DNA of 34,345 bases from Eubacteriaceae bacterium (lineage in GTDB: Bacteria > Bacillota > Clostridia > Lachnospirales > Lachnospiraceae): NCBI GenBank assembly GCA_910574015.1, contig CAJSYQ010000035.1:1-34345 (forward strand), in the 5' to 3' direction. Position numbers and translations under genes: made by a program. The notes beneath the pieces were generated by a model. It was not told the origin of the DNA, made no database searches, and was given only the letters and a program-made list of their open reading frames with translations. Positions 25,785 to 32,824 of the stretch are shown piece after piece (the stretch's first letter is position 1; each line of letters begins with the position of its first letter).

Positions 25785-25791
25785 GGGCAGC

Positions 25792-25823
25792 GCCAAATTG
25801 GAATGCAAGCATTCCAGCTTGGC
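25792..25823. repeat. hairpin sharing a motif with the MATE insertion
   Basis: GCCAA-x2-TGGAATGC pairs with GCATTCCA-x2-TTGGC (25792-25806, 25809-25823). The 15-base GCCAAATTGGAATGC differs by one base from the complement of 27830-27844 inside the in-frame insertion of the MATE gene. Both may derive from one small repeat family. Confidence 0.45.
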
Positions 25824-25837
25824 TTATGCCTTACGCG

Positions 25838-25886
25838 CAAAAAAATAGCAGAAGCCAGATACTCTTGGTATCATGCCTTCTGCTAT
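25838..25886 (-). terminator. intrinsic terminator inside the ABC-F leader (attenuator)
   Basis: Perfect arms ATAGCAGAAG/CTTCTGCTAT (25845-25854, 25877-25886) with inner pairing GATAC/GTATC are followed on the minus strand by seven T. It lies about 140 bases upstream of the ABC-F start and 300 bases downstream of the promoter, with no gene between except the leader peptide. Premature termination that an antibiotic could relieve is the natural reading. Confidence 0.85.
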
Positions 25887-25935
25887 ATCCGTTCCATCAC
25901 AAACCGCTTTTAGGAAACAGTCCATATACAACAAA

Positions 25936-25965
25936 AGGCTACGGACAAAACACTGTCCATAGCCT
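25936..25965 (-). promoter_or_regulatory. leader hairpin, possible anti-terminator partner
   Basis: AGGCTACGGACA pairs with TGTCCATAGCCT (25936-25947, 25954-25965; one G-U or mismatch). A GTCCATA copy at 25920-25926 could compete for the same partner. This gives alternative folds upstream of the terminator. Confidence 0.55.
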
Positions 25966-26063
25966 GCTGCACACAAATTTGTACGGGAAAAGAAACAATA
26001 TATGAAAAAAGATATAAAATCCCTCTCATGTACTGCTATATTTCCCGATGAAATCCTAACGTG

Positions 26064-26162
26064 TTATATTACGCTATACTCTGTACAATGTTTCATCGGA
26101 TTTGATTGTACAGAGCTGATTTTCTTTTTAGGCGGAAGTTCGTTTGTAATGTAAAAGCTCAT
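26064..26162 (-). CDS. leader peptide of the ABC-F gene (32 aa)
   Basis: A 32-codon frame begins MSFYITNELPPKKK, 10 bases after AAAGGAG, and ends before TAA at 26064. It lies just downstream of a good promoter. Its 3' half contains both arms of a hairpin (CTCTGTACAAT/ATTGTACAGAG, about 26079-26111). A second arm pair, CCGATGAAA/TTTCATCGG, overlaps the first, so ribosome position on this frame would decide which forms. This is the layout of ribosome-stalling leader peptides of resistance genes; the PPKKK stretch is a plausible stall context. Function is inference. Confidence 0.65.
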   Translation of the reverse strand: MSFYITNELPPKKKISSVQSNPMKHCTEYSVI

Positions 26163-26194
26163 GAAACTGTTCTCCTTTAAAATTAGTGCAGATT

Positions 26195-26224
26195 ATTTTA
26201 GCATGAAAACCAGCAGTTTGTCAA
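26195..26224 (-). promoter_or_regulatory. sigma-A promoter for the ABC-F leader transcript
   Basis: On the minus strand TTGACA (26219-26224), an 18-base spacer and TAAAAT (26195-26200). The predicted start near 26188 is 26 bases upstream of the leader-peptide ATG. Confidence 0.75.
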
Positions 26225-26321
26225 ATCCTATTTTTATGAAATTTTCAGTTTTTATCTCTCATAATAGGAAATTTTATATCTTATATAAGAGGTATTGCTT
26301 AATTAAATTAGATGTTACGCT

Positions 26322-26374
26322 TGTATAAAAACAGAGCCAACAAACTGTGGTTTCCCACACGTTCATTTGCTCTG
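26322..26374 (-). terminator. terminator of the MATE-KTR-GNAT operon
   Basis: CAGAGC/GCTCTG arms (26332-26337, 26369-26374) with a partly paired interior (CTGTGG/CCCACA) are followed on the minus strand by TTTTTATAC. It is similar over about 60 bases to the terminator at 31,544-31,598, which also follows a KTR-containing operon. Confidence 0.75.
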
Positions 26375-26391
26375 CATCTATGTGTCTGGCT

Positions 26392-26886
26392 CTATCCTAT
26401 ATTCTTCTTTAACCGTATTCCCATTGAAAAATACGGCTCACTTAAATATTCTTCTTTGTCAATGCTGTATCCTCTTTTTTTATAAAAAGAAACCGCATGA
26501 TGGTTATTTTTAAACGCCCATATCACAATTTCTTTATACCCTTGTTCCTCCGCCCCTTGCTCGGCAAAATCCATCAGCATTTTCCCAATTCCTTTCCCTT
26601 GAAATTGGGAAGCAACATAAATACGCCAGATTTCAAATGCCCCTGCCATATCCGCATCTGCCGTATCTCCAAAAGACAACATTGCCGACACTCGGTTTTC
26701 TTCCTCCCACACATACTCTGACAGTCTGCGAGCGACAAAATCTGTCTTTAATCGGCGTGTCCTTGCTGCACATCCATCTGAATTTAGCAGCAGCGGATTG
26801 ACATATCCAGAATAAACATTTTTCCAGTTCTCATTTACAATGCCACATAACGTATCAAAGTCCTTTTCTCCTAATGGTCGTATCAT
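26392..26886 (-). CDS. GNAT-family N-acetyltransferase
   Basis: The 164-residue protein has the GNAT fold: an N-terminal MIRPLGEKDFDTLC, the acetyl-CoA loop IYVASQFQGKGIGKMLMDFA (R/Q-x-x-G-x-G/A at about 92-100) and FKNNHHAVSFYKKRGY in motif B, which is typical of the RimI-like branch. The substrate is not evident; similar proteins acetylate amines, peptides or antibiotics. TTTAGGAG precedes the ATG. It is the last gene of the AraC-GNAT/MATE/KTR/GNAT operon, 9 bases after the KTR gene. Confidence 0.88.
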   Translation of the reverse strand: MIRPLGEKDFDTLCGIVNENWKNVYSGYVNPLLLNSDGCAARTRRLKTDFVARRLSEYVWEEENRVSAMLSFGDTADADMAGAFEIWRIYVASQFQGKGIGKMLMDFAEQGAEEQGYKEIVIWAFKNNHHAVSFYKKRGYSIDKEEYLSEPYFSMGIRLKKNIG

Positions 26887-26895
26887 TTCTTTCTC

Positions 26896-27078
26896 CTAAA
26901 TATCGTTTTTCCATTCATTCCCAACCACTGTCACATGCAGATTTTTCACTTCTATCAATCTTTCCTGCCTGCATTTTGGGCAGTAGAGAGGATAATTTAT
27001 CAGAATAGTATCCTCCCTAATTCTGCTGCGGGTTTTGCTCCCGCAGACAGGGCATAATATCCATTCTGTCTGTTTCAA
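26896..27078 (-). CDS. cysteine-rich KTR zinc-ribbon protein (copy 1)
   Basis: The 60-residue protein has two CxxC pairs (WILCPVCGSKTRSRIRED and YPLYCPKCRQE) and ends in a beta-rich KNLHVTVV segment; KTR follows the first pair. This is the Cys_rich_KTR family seen on conjugative elements and resistance cassettes. It should bind one zinc and may contact nucleic acid; no function is established. It follows the MATE gene by 34 bases and precedes the GNAT gene by 9. Copy 2 lies at 31587-31775. Confidence 0.88.
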   Translation of the reverse strand: MKQTEWILCPVCGSKTRSRIREDTILINYPLYCPKCRQERLIEVKNLHVTVVGNEWKNDI

Positions 27079-27112
27079 TTTCTTGTCTGCCTTTCATTCA
27101 AAAATAATGGTA

Positions 27113-28516
27113 CTATTTCCGATGCCTACATAGCAGATATATCGTCAGCATAAGCGTGAAAAGCTCCGCAAGCGGTACTGCAAGCCATACACCCGTTACC
27201 TCTAAAAATCTCGGTAGCGCCAAAAGGAACACCATAATGAATCCAAATGTCCGCAGGAAAGATATGGTTGCCGATGCTTTCCCATTGGATAATGCCGTAA
27301 ATAATGCGGATGAAAAAATATTGCATCCAGAGAACAGAAAGCTGAATGAAAAAATGCTAAATCCATTCTTTGTAATTTCAAAAACATTCCTATTGTTCTC
27401 TGCAAATACCTTTGCAATACTTTCTCCGCTAAACAGGGAAAATAAAAATACAAATATGGAAATCCCTGCTATAAAGCTGAAACAAATACGGACGGTCTTT
27501 TTTAGCTGTTTTACATTCCCACTCCCATAGTTATAGCTTACGACGGGGGCTGTTCCCATAGAAAAGCCAATATAAAGCGTTGTTAAGAGGAACTGCGAAT
27601 AGATGAGTACCGTAATCGCCGCCACGCCGTCCTCGCCTAACAGCTTCATCATCGTTATATTAAACAAAAATGTCGTTACGGCAGTCGAACACTGGCTTAC
27701 CAGTTCCGACACACCGTTGGAGCAGCTTTTCAGCAGAACAGATGCGTCCATATTAGGCTTGCAAAAGTGCAATTCGCTTCTTTCTGGCGGTAACGCCCCC
27801 TCCCTTCGGTCAGCGGCAATTCGGTCGCCGCATTCCAATTCGGCTCCGCCGAAGCGGCTTCCTCTCAGAAAAAATATTGTACCGATAATTGACGGTATCA
27901 TATATCCGATGCCTGTCCCAATAGCAGCTCCCTTGATTCCCATTTGCAGCAAAACGATAAAGACATAATCAAAAACAATATTGGCAATCCCCGCCAGAAC
28001 AGCAAGCACTAAGCCTAATATCGGTTTCCCCGCCGTCACAAACAGATTCTGATATAGCACCTGCATCATGTTAAAGGCGGCGAAAATGAGCTGTATCGTC
28101 AGATAATCCCTGCAATATGGGAACAAGATTTCACTTGCACCCAATCCCCAGATGATTTCATCCAAAAAGAGAAGCCCTGCCGCTGTAATCAGCAGACCGA
28201 TAACCGCCCCTGCCACGACAATCAACGTAAAATTGCTTCTGGCTTCCCCTGTGTTTCCATTCCCCATTTTCTTCGCAACGACCGCACTTCCTCCTGTTGC
28301 AAGCATCGTCCCCAGACCGACAATCAGATTGATGACGGGGCAGACGATATTGATGGACGACAAGGCGTTCGTGTCTACAAACCGTGCGACGAAAATCGTG
28401 TCTACAATGGTGTATAATCCCATAAACAGCATCATCACCATGCTTGGGAAAGCAAATCTGATAAGGGATAGGGCGTTAAAGCTCTCTGCCAACGGGTTTT
28501 TCTGTGTTTCGGTCAT
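27113..28516 (-). CDS. MATE-family multidrug exporter 1, with in-frame insertion
   Basis: The 467-residue membrane protein has the 12-helix MATE plan, exporting cationic drugs against sodium or proton flow (FPSMVMMLFMGLYTIVDTIF at helix 1, NIVFDYVFI around helix 6, and GTAPVVSYNYGSGN in the second half). About 27 residues near position 220, from GSRFGGAELECGD to GALPPE, look inserted between FFLR and SELHFCKPN in the loop before helix 7. I start at ATG 28516 (GGAGG 9 bases upstream); this overlaps the AraC-GNAT gene by 41 bases. The frame is preserved, so the protein may still work. Confidence 0.9.
   Translation of the reverse strand: MTETQKNPLAESFNALSLIRFAFPSMVMMLFMGLYTIVDTIFVARFVDTNALSSINIVCPVINLIVGLGTMLATGGSAVVAKKMGNGNTGEARSNFTLIVVAGAVIGLLITAAGLLFLDEIIWGLGASEILFPYCRDYLTIQLIFAAFNMMQVLYQNLFVTAGKPILGLVLAVLAGIANIVFDYVFIVLLQMGIKGAAIGTGIGYMIPSIIGTIFFLRGSRFGGAELECGDRIAADRREGALPPERSELHFCKPNMDASVLLKSCSNGVSELVSQCSTAVTTFLFNITMMKLLGEDGVAAITVLIYSQFLLTTLYIGFSMGTAPVVSYNYGSGNVKQLKKTVRICFSFIAGISIFVFLFSLFSGESIAKVFAENNRNVFEITKNGFSIFSFSFLFSGCNIFSSALFTALSNGKASATISFLRTFGFIMVFLLALPRFLEVTGVWLAVPLAELFTLMLTIYLLCRHRK
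27783..27862. repeat. GC-rich in-frame insertion in the MATE gene
   Basis: About 80 bases, clearly more GC-rich than the flanks, with internal repeats such as TTCGGTCAGCGGCAATTCGG and CGGCTCCGCCGAAGCGG. They encode the extra loop residues of the MATE protein. It looks like a small mobile or repeat sequence that keeps the frame open. Confidence 0.55.
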
Positions 28517-29363
28517 TCCTTGTTTCCTCCTTGTTTTTCGGTGGAAGCACGAAACGCTGCGTCGGATAGCCATATTCCACAAGCAGTTCCCGTTCTGCAA
28601 ATCCAAGACGGCGGTATTCTTCCCGCCAGCCCGTATCTGCCTTATCGCCTGCACGGTATGTCGTCAACGTAATCTCTTTCCCATAAAGCAACTCGTCTGC
28701 CAGCTTATCAAGGAACAGCTTTGTAATGCCAAGATGCCGATACTGCGGATGGACAGCCAGAAAGTCTATGCTGCCTGTGCCTTGCGAAAATCCCATCACG
28801 CCAATAGCCATATCGTCATCCCGTAAAATCAATGCCTTTTTATCCGCAATATACTGATGTAGATTTGCAGCGTAATCTTTCTTATCCAGACATGGGTAGC
28901 CGTCAATCGTGAGGCTTACCAGTTCCATCCAGTCATCCACATCTTCGGGCGTGGCAAATTTTATATTGTCTTTTGTCAAATCCATTTTTATAAGTTCCTC
29001 CTTCAGATAAATTTCAAGCTGTAACGGGTAGAAGTTTTCCGTTTCCCGAAATTGGGCAGGGGAAGTCTTATACATCGCCTTAAAAATATCCGTAAATGCC
29101 TGCTGGCTTTCATACCCGCTCATAAGGGCAATCTCGATAATCGGCTTTGCAGAAAACACCAGAAGTTTTGCCGCTTCTGTAAGCTGCCGACGTTTTGCGT
29201 AGTCATGGATAGTCAAGCCGACAGTCTTTGTAAAAATCCGATGCAGATGGTATTTGGAATAATGCAGTGCCGATGCCACCATATCTAAATCCATCTTTTC
29301 ATGCAGATGTTCTTCGATATAGCGGATAGCCTGTGAAACAATGCGTACTGTCTGACCTTGCAT
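28476..29363 (-). CDS. AraC-type regulator fused to a GNAT acetyltransferase domain
   Basis: The 295-residue protein has an AraC double HTH at the N terminus (about 5-105; YIEEHLHEKMDLDMVASAL, then IIEIALMSGYESQQAFTDIF and the FK-Y-SPAQFR end). A GNAT-like domain follows (about 130-275; IDFLAVHPQYRHLGITKLFL with the acetyl-CoA loop, and ERRLGF-like YRRLGFAERE). This matches the layout of fused AraC/GNAT regulators in Firmicutes. The GNAT part may sense a ligand or modify one. The gene overlaps the MATE start by 41 bases and likely controls that operon. Confidence 0.88.
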   Translation of the reverse strand: MQGQTVRIVSQAIRYIEEHLHEKMDLDMVASALHYSKYHLHRIFTKTVGLTIHDYAKRRQLTEAAKLLVFSAKPIIEIALMSGYESQQAFTDIFKAMYKTSPAQFRETENFYPLQLEIYLKEELIKMDLTKDNIKFATPEDVDDWMELVSLTIDGYPCLDKKDYAANLHQYIADKKALILRDDDMAIGVMGFSQGTGSIDFLAVHPQYRHLGITKLFLDKLADELLYGKEITLTTYRAGDKADTGWREEYRRLGFAERELLVEYGYPTQRFVLPPKNKEETRNDRNTEKPVGREL

Positions 29364-29404
29364 TTTGCAACCTCCTTTCCTCGTTTTGCCCTCACAATTT
29401 AAGC

Positions 29405-29432
29405 ATTATGATATGCCAAATCGGGGGTTCAA
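29405..29432 (-). promoter_or_regulatory. possible promoter of the AraC-GNAT operon
   Basis: On the minus strand TTGAAC (29427-29432), a 16-base spacer and CATAAT (29405-29410), about 40 bases upstream of the AraC-GNAT start. Both boxes are imperfect. The 137-base gap to the PadR gene holds no other clear signal. Confidence 0.45.
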
Positions 29433-29500
29433 TGAGATATTGTAGCACAAGGAGCTTTCTATCTTTTCATCATTCTTGCTATGTTTTAAACCATCTACAT

Positions 29501-30028
29501 TTACAGCAGTTCTTCTTTCAATGCCCTTATCCATTCTTCTATTGCCTGCACTAATCGAAATTGCTGATGCAGAACCTCCATACCCGTGGCAGGAACATCG
29601 GGGGCGTTTTCTTTTAAGTCCATGTTCTCCTCAAGATAGGATTTCAGCACATTGATATTGCCCTCAATGTTATCCAGACATTCCCTCTTCTGTTCCTTTT
29701 CCATGCTTTCTAAATTAACGATAACCGCATTAAAATCCAAGAATATGTTAATCGGCTTACAGGATATTTCGAGCATCAGTTTCTCAAATTCCTCATTTCC
29801 TGCATCCGTCAAGGAATATACTGCCTTTTCGGGCATTTTTCCCTCTTTCTCCGTGCGGCTTGTGATAAGCCCCTTTTCTTCCAACTGGATAACCTTTTTA
29901 TAGATGGATGGTGTGCTGATTTTTACCCACTTTGAAATGTTGCGGTATTCCACCAGTTTCTGAATATCGTATGCACTCAAGGATTCCCGTTTCAACATTC
30001 CCAATACAATCAAGTCAATGGTCGCCAT
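29501..30028 (-). CDS. PadR-family transcriptional regulator 1
   Basis: The 175-residue protein has the PadR winged helix (IDLIVLGMLKRESLSAYDIQ, then KISTPSIYKKVIQLEEKGLI and AVYSLTDAG, about 3-80) and a C-terminal helical dimerisation region of the PadR_C type. PadR repressors of this subgroup bind drugs or phenolics and control an adjacent exporter. AAAGGAGGG precedes the ATG. It is divergent from MATE 2 across a 123-base gap with a perfect dyad in each promoter, so it very likely represses both itself and MATE 2. Confidence 0.92.
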   Translation of the reverse strand: MATIDLIVLGMLKRESLSAYDIQKLVEYRNISKWVKISTPSIYKKVIQLEEKGLITSRTEKEGKMPEKAVYSLTDAGNEEFEKLMLEISCKPINIFLDFNAVIVNLESMEKEQKRECLDNIEGNINVLKSYLEENMDLKENAPDVPATGMEVLHQQFRLVQAIEEWIRALKEELL

Positions 30029-30049
30029 TTAAAATCCCTCCTTTTTCTA

Positions 30050-30078
30050 TTGACAACTACTATAAATTATAGTATTAT
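30050..30078 (+). promoter_or_regulatory. MATE 2 promoter with internal dyad
   Basis: TTGACA (30050-30055), a 17-base spacer and TATTAT (30073-30078). A perfect dyad, TACTATAA-A-TTATAGTA (30058-30074), fills the spacer, which is ideal for repression by PadR. Confidence 0.8.
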
Positions 30079-30093
30079 AATTCCTGCAATGCA

Positions 30094-30135
30094 ACTACTA
30101 TATTTTATAGTAGTATAAACAATACTATTTGTCAA
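30094..30135 (-). promoter_or_regulatory. padR1 promoter with dyad
   Basis: On the minus strand TTGACA (30130-30135), a 17-base spacer and TACTAT (30107-30112). A perfect dyad, ACTACTATA-TTT-TATAGTAGT (30094-30114), covers the -10 region. The core matches the MATE 2 operator, so both are probably bound by the same protein. Confidence 0.75.
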
Positions 30136-30151
30136 GAGAAAGGAGTTCAAA

Positions 30152-31531
30152 ATGAACAATCAAAGTAAAAAGATGGAACTGCTCGGCTGCACATCCATAC
30201 CAAAAGCACTTTTAGCAATGGGCATCCCAACAATGATAGGTATGTTGGTAAATGCTTTCTACAACCTCGTTGACGCTTACTTTGTCGGCGGGCTAGGGGA
30301 GAGCCAGATGGGGGCAATCTCCGTGGTCTATCCGCTCGGACAGGTCGTTGTCGGTCTTGGCCTGCTGTTCGGAAACGGTGCGGCTTCTTACATTTCCCGA
30401 TTGTTAGGTCGTGGGGATAAGGAAAATGCGGATAAAGTGGCAAGTACCGCCTTATACAGCAGCGTGTCCGTAGGGGCGGTCATCATTATCATTTCTATGG
30501 TGTTCCTGCATCCCATACTGAAGCTCTTAGGGGCAACCGACAGCATCCTGCCTTATGCCGCCACATACGCAGGCATTTACATTGTTTCCTGCATCTTCAA
30601 TGTATTCAATGTCACGATGAATAACATTGTGACTAGCGAGGGGGCTGCTAAAACAACCATGTGTGCCTTGCTGACGGGTGCAGTACTCAATATCGCCCTA
30701 GACCCGCTGTTTATCTATGTGTTTGATTTAGGCGTAGCGGGAGCGGCGATAGCGACCGCAATCTCACAAGTCGTTTCAACCTGCGTATATCTGACCTATA
30801 TTTTTCGGAAAAAGAGCGTATTCCATTTTCGGGTTAAGGACTGCACATATACAAAAGAAACCATGTCTGAGATTTTCAAAATCGGCATCCCGACATTGGT
30901 ATTCCAGATTTTAACGAGTGTGTCCATTTCCTTAATCAATAATGCCGCTGGTGATTACGGGGATTCTGCCATTGCAGGCAAGGGCGTTGTCACCCGCCTT
31001 ATTTCAATGGGCAGCTTGTCCGTATTCGGGTTCATCAAAGGCTTTCAGCCCATTGCAGGGTACAGTTACGGGGCGAAGAAGTTTGACCGTCTGCGTGAAG
31101 CAATCAAGACTTCCATCCTATGGTCTACGGTTTTCTGTGTGATTTTCGGTGTGATACTGGCTCTGTTCCCTACAGCTATCGTTTCCCAGTTCACAAAGGG
31201 CGATGCCGAGATGATTCGCATCGGGGCAGCATCTTTGAGGGCAAACGGCATTTCCATTATGCTCTTTGGATTTTATACGGTGTATTCTTCCCTGTTCCTT
31301 GCTTTGGGAAAAGGCAGAGAGGGTTTTATCCTCGGAGCTTGCAGGCAGGGGATTTGTTTTATCCCCGTTATACTGCTTCTTCCGATGGTCTGGGGGCTAA
31401 ATGGAATAATGTATGCCCAACCGATTGCCGATGTGCTTTCCGCAGTCATAACGGTATTCATGGCGATACCGCTCCACAAAAAGCTGAATGAGATGCAGAG
31501 AAAAACTGCTGAAATAAGCCCAAACAACTAA
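30152..31531 (+). CDS. MATE-family multidrug exporter 2
   Basis: The 459-residue protein has 12 hydrophobic segments in two halves, as in the MATE family (SIPKALLAMGIPTMIGMLVN and NLVDAYFVGGLGE at the start; FQPIAGYSYGAKKFDRL in the second half). It belongs to the group of Bacillota MATE exporters related to MepA. GAAAGGAG precedes the ATG. It stands alone on the plus strand opposite padR1 and is the obvious PadR target. The sequence is quite different from MATE 1, so they are separate acquisitions rather than duplicates. Confidence 0.93.
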   Translation: MNNQSKKMELLGCTSIPKALLAMGIPTMIGMLVNAFYNLVDAYFVGGLGESQMGAISVVYPLGQVVVGLGLLFGNGAASYISRLLGRGDKENADKVASTALYSSVSVGAVIIIISMVFLHPILKLLGATDSILPYAATYAGIYIVSCIFNVFNVTMNNIVTSEGAAKTTMCALLTGAVLNIALDPLFIYVFDLGVAGAAIATAISQVVSTCVYLTYIFRKKSVFHFRVKDCTYTKETMSEIFKIGIPTLVFQILTSVSISLINNAAGDYGDSAIAGKGVVTRLISMGSLSVFGFIKGFQPIAGYSYGAKKFDRLREAIKTSILWSTVFCVIFGVILALFPTAIVSQFTKGDAEMIRIGAASLRANGISIMLFGFYTVYSSLFLALGKGREGFILGACRQGICFIPVILLLPMVWGLNGIMYAQPIADVLSAVITVFMAIPLHKKLNEMQRKTAEISPNN

Positions 31532-31543
31532 ATATCTTTTCTT

Positions 31544-31598
31544 TCTAACAAACAGAGCCGATGAGCTGTGAGGTTCTCCCACAAGTTCATCGGCTCTG
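31544..31598 (-). terminator. terminator between MATE 2 and KTR copy 2
   Basis: Twelve-base arms CAGAGCCGATGA/TCATCGGCTCTG (31553-31564, 31587-31598) with a paired interior (CTGTGAGG/CCCACAAG) are followed on the minus strand by TTTGTTAGAA. The stop of KTR copy 2 lies in the right arm. It also serves as a barrier for MATE 2 from the left, although its plus-strand tail lacks a T run. Confidence 0.85.
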
Positions 31599-31775
31599 CA
31601 TCTGTGTGTCTGGCTCTTTGATGACTGTTATTTTTAAATTTTTCGCTTCAATCAATGTTTCCTGCTTGCATTTCGGGCAGTACAATGGATAATTTATCAA
31701 TACCGTATCTTCCCTAATCCTGTCACGGGTCTTATTAGAACAAATTGGGCAGCGCACCCATTCTCTTGCTATCAT
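31587..31775 (-). CDS. cysteine-rich KTR zinc-ribbon protein (copy 2)
   Basis: The 62-residue protein is close to copy 1: WVRCPICSNKTRDRIRED, NYPLYCPKCKQETLIEAKNL and a short variable tail. Two CxxC pairs suggest one zinc site. The ribosome site GGAGG overlaps the yjdF stop, and the ATG is 7 bases past that stop. It is the last gene of the padR2-yjdF operon, as copy 1 is near the end of the MATE 1 operon. Confidence 0.88.
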   Translation of the reverse strand: MIAREWVRCPICSNKTRDRIREDTVLINYPLYCPKCKQETLIEAKNLKITVIKEPDTQMQSR

Positions 31776-31782
31776 CAGAACA

Positions 31783-32199
31783 TTACCTCCCTCTGTGCTT
31801 TGTTTTTTTCTTTTCCTGCCGCAGAGCGAATTGCCGCTCTTTCTCTGCTTCTTTCTGTTCTCTGGACTTCACTTTCCGTTCCAGTTTCCCTTGTTCATGT
31901 TGGAGCTTTAAGGCTTGCCTCGCTTTCGTTCCAATGCCCTTGTTTTCCAACTGGCTGTTGATTTCCCTCTGCATACGCTTGGGATTGATTTTTCGTTCTT
32001 CGATTTTTTCTGTTTTAACTGGCGGACTGAATTTTAGCTTATGCCAGTTTTTGAGCAGAAAATCATACACTTCATAATCTTTCGGCTCTGCGCCGAACGT
32101 AATCTTACAAACCTCATATTTGTCACCGTCTATACGCTCAAACAATCCAATCCAAAAGGGATTTTCAAACAGAATTGTCAAGCTGCTTTTCATTGCCAT
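31783..32199 (-). CDS. yjdF: YjdF-family protein
   Basis: The 138-residue protein matches YjdF (SSLTILFENPFWIGLFERID, YEVCKITFGAEPKDYEVYDF and a long basic, helical tail rich in Lys, Arg, Glu and Gln, with MQREINSQLENKGIGTKARQ). YjdF genes in Bacillus are controlled by a riboswitch that binds azaaromatic compounds and are thought to help with toxic aromatics; the protein's activity is unknown. Here the gene follows padR2 by 4 bases, so PadR takes the place of riboswitch control. I start at ATG 32199 (GGGAG 8 bases upstream). Confidence 0.86.
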   Translation of the reverse strand: MAMKSSLTILFENPFWIGLFERIDGDKYEVCKITFGAEPKDYEVYDFLLKNWHKLKFSPPVKTEKIEERKINPKRMQREINSQLENKGIGTKARQALKLQHEQGKLERKVKSREQKEAEKERQFALRQEKKKTKHRGR

Positions 32200-32203
32200 A
32201 CCA

Positions 32204-32728
32204 TCAACTCCCTTTAAACTGGCTTTCAAATTTATCAAGCCATTCTAACAGGGATTGGTATAACAAACGCTGCTGTTCAAAAATCGCTTTCCCACCCAAT
32301 GGAATATCTGGATAGCTGGCGGCATATTCGTCAATGGATTTTGCTGAAGCCGTAAGATTGTCCCGCAGCTTCTTTATCAAATCCATTGCTTTTTCCCTTT
32401 CCATTTTGTTTAAGTTTGTAATGACAACATTGAAGTCAAACAGCAATGGGACTTTCTGGCTTGCGTAAGTTTCCGTAAGCTGCCCAAAATACGCCCTCCC
32501 TTTCTCTGTGATGGAATACACTGCTTTATCAGCAAACTTATCCCCTTTCACAATACTGCTCTCTAAATAGCCCTGCTCATTCATTTGAAGCACTTTCCGA
32601 TAAATGGACGGGACGCTAATCTTTGTCCATCTTGAAAAATGATGGTATTCCACATCTTTCTGGATGTCGTATGCGCTCTGCGGTTTCTCCATAACAATTC
32701 CGAGAATTACCAAATCTATGGATGACAT
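32204..32728 (-). CDS. PadR-family transcriptional regulator 2
   Basis: The 174-residue protein has the PadR winged helix (IDLVILGIVMEKPQSAYDIQ, KISVPSIYRKVLQMNEQGYL and AVYSITEKG) and the same helical C-terminal type as PadR 1, to which it is clearly homologous. GGAGGTGAGAAT precedes ATG 32728; an upstream ATG 19 codons away lies inside the promoter. It begins the padR2-yjdF-KTR operon and has a dyad in its promoter, so it is probably an autorepressor that responds to a drug-like ligand. Confidence 0.9.
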   Translation of the reverse strand: MSSIDLVILGIVMEKPQSAYDIQKDVEYHHFSRWTKISVPSIYRKVLQMNEQGYLESSIVKGDKFADKAVYSITEKGRAYFGQLTETYASQKVPLLFDFNVVITNLNKMEREKAMDLIKKLRDNLTASAKSIDEYAASYPDIPLGGKAIFEQQRLLYQSLLEWLDKFESQFKGS

Positions 32729-32756
32729 ATTCTCACCTCCGTTTTTACTATCATCA

Positions 32757-32785
32757 ATATTACTATTGTTAATAGCAAAAGTCAA
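32757..32785 (-). promoter_or_regulatory. padR2 promoter with dyad
   Basis: On the minus strand TTGACT (32780-32785), a 17-base spacer and TAATAT (32757-32762). The dyad CTATT-GTT-AATAG (32763-32775) lies in the spacer, the same arrangement as the PadR 1 operator upstream of MATE 2. Confidence 0.75.
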
Positions 32786-32824
32786 GAGATATTTCCTTTT
32801 TAGCTATCATCCATTCTATTACGC

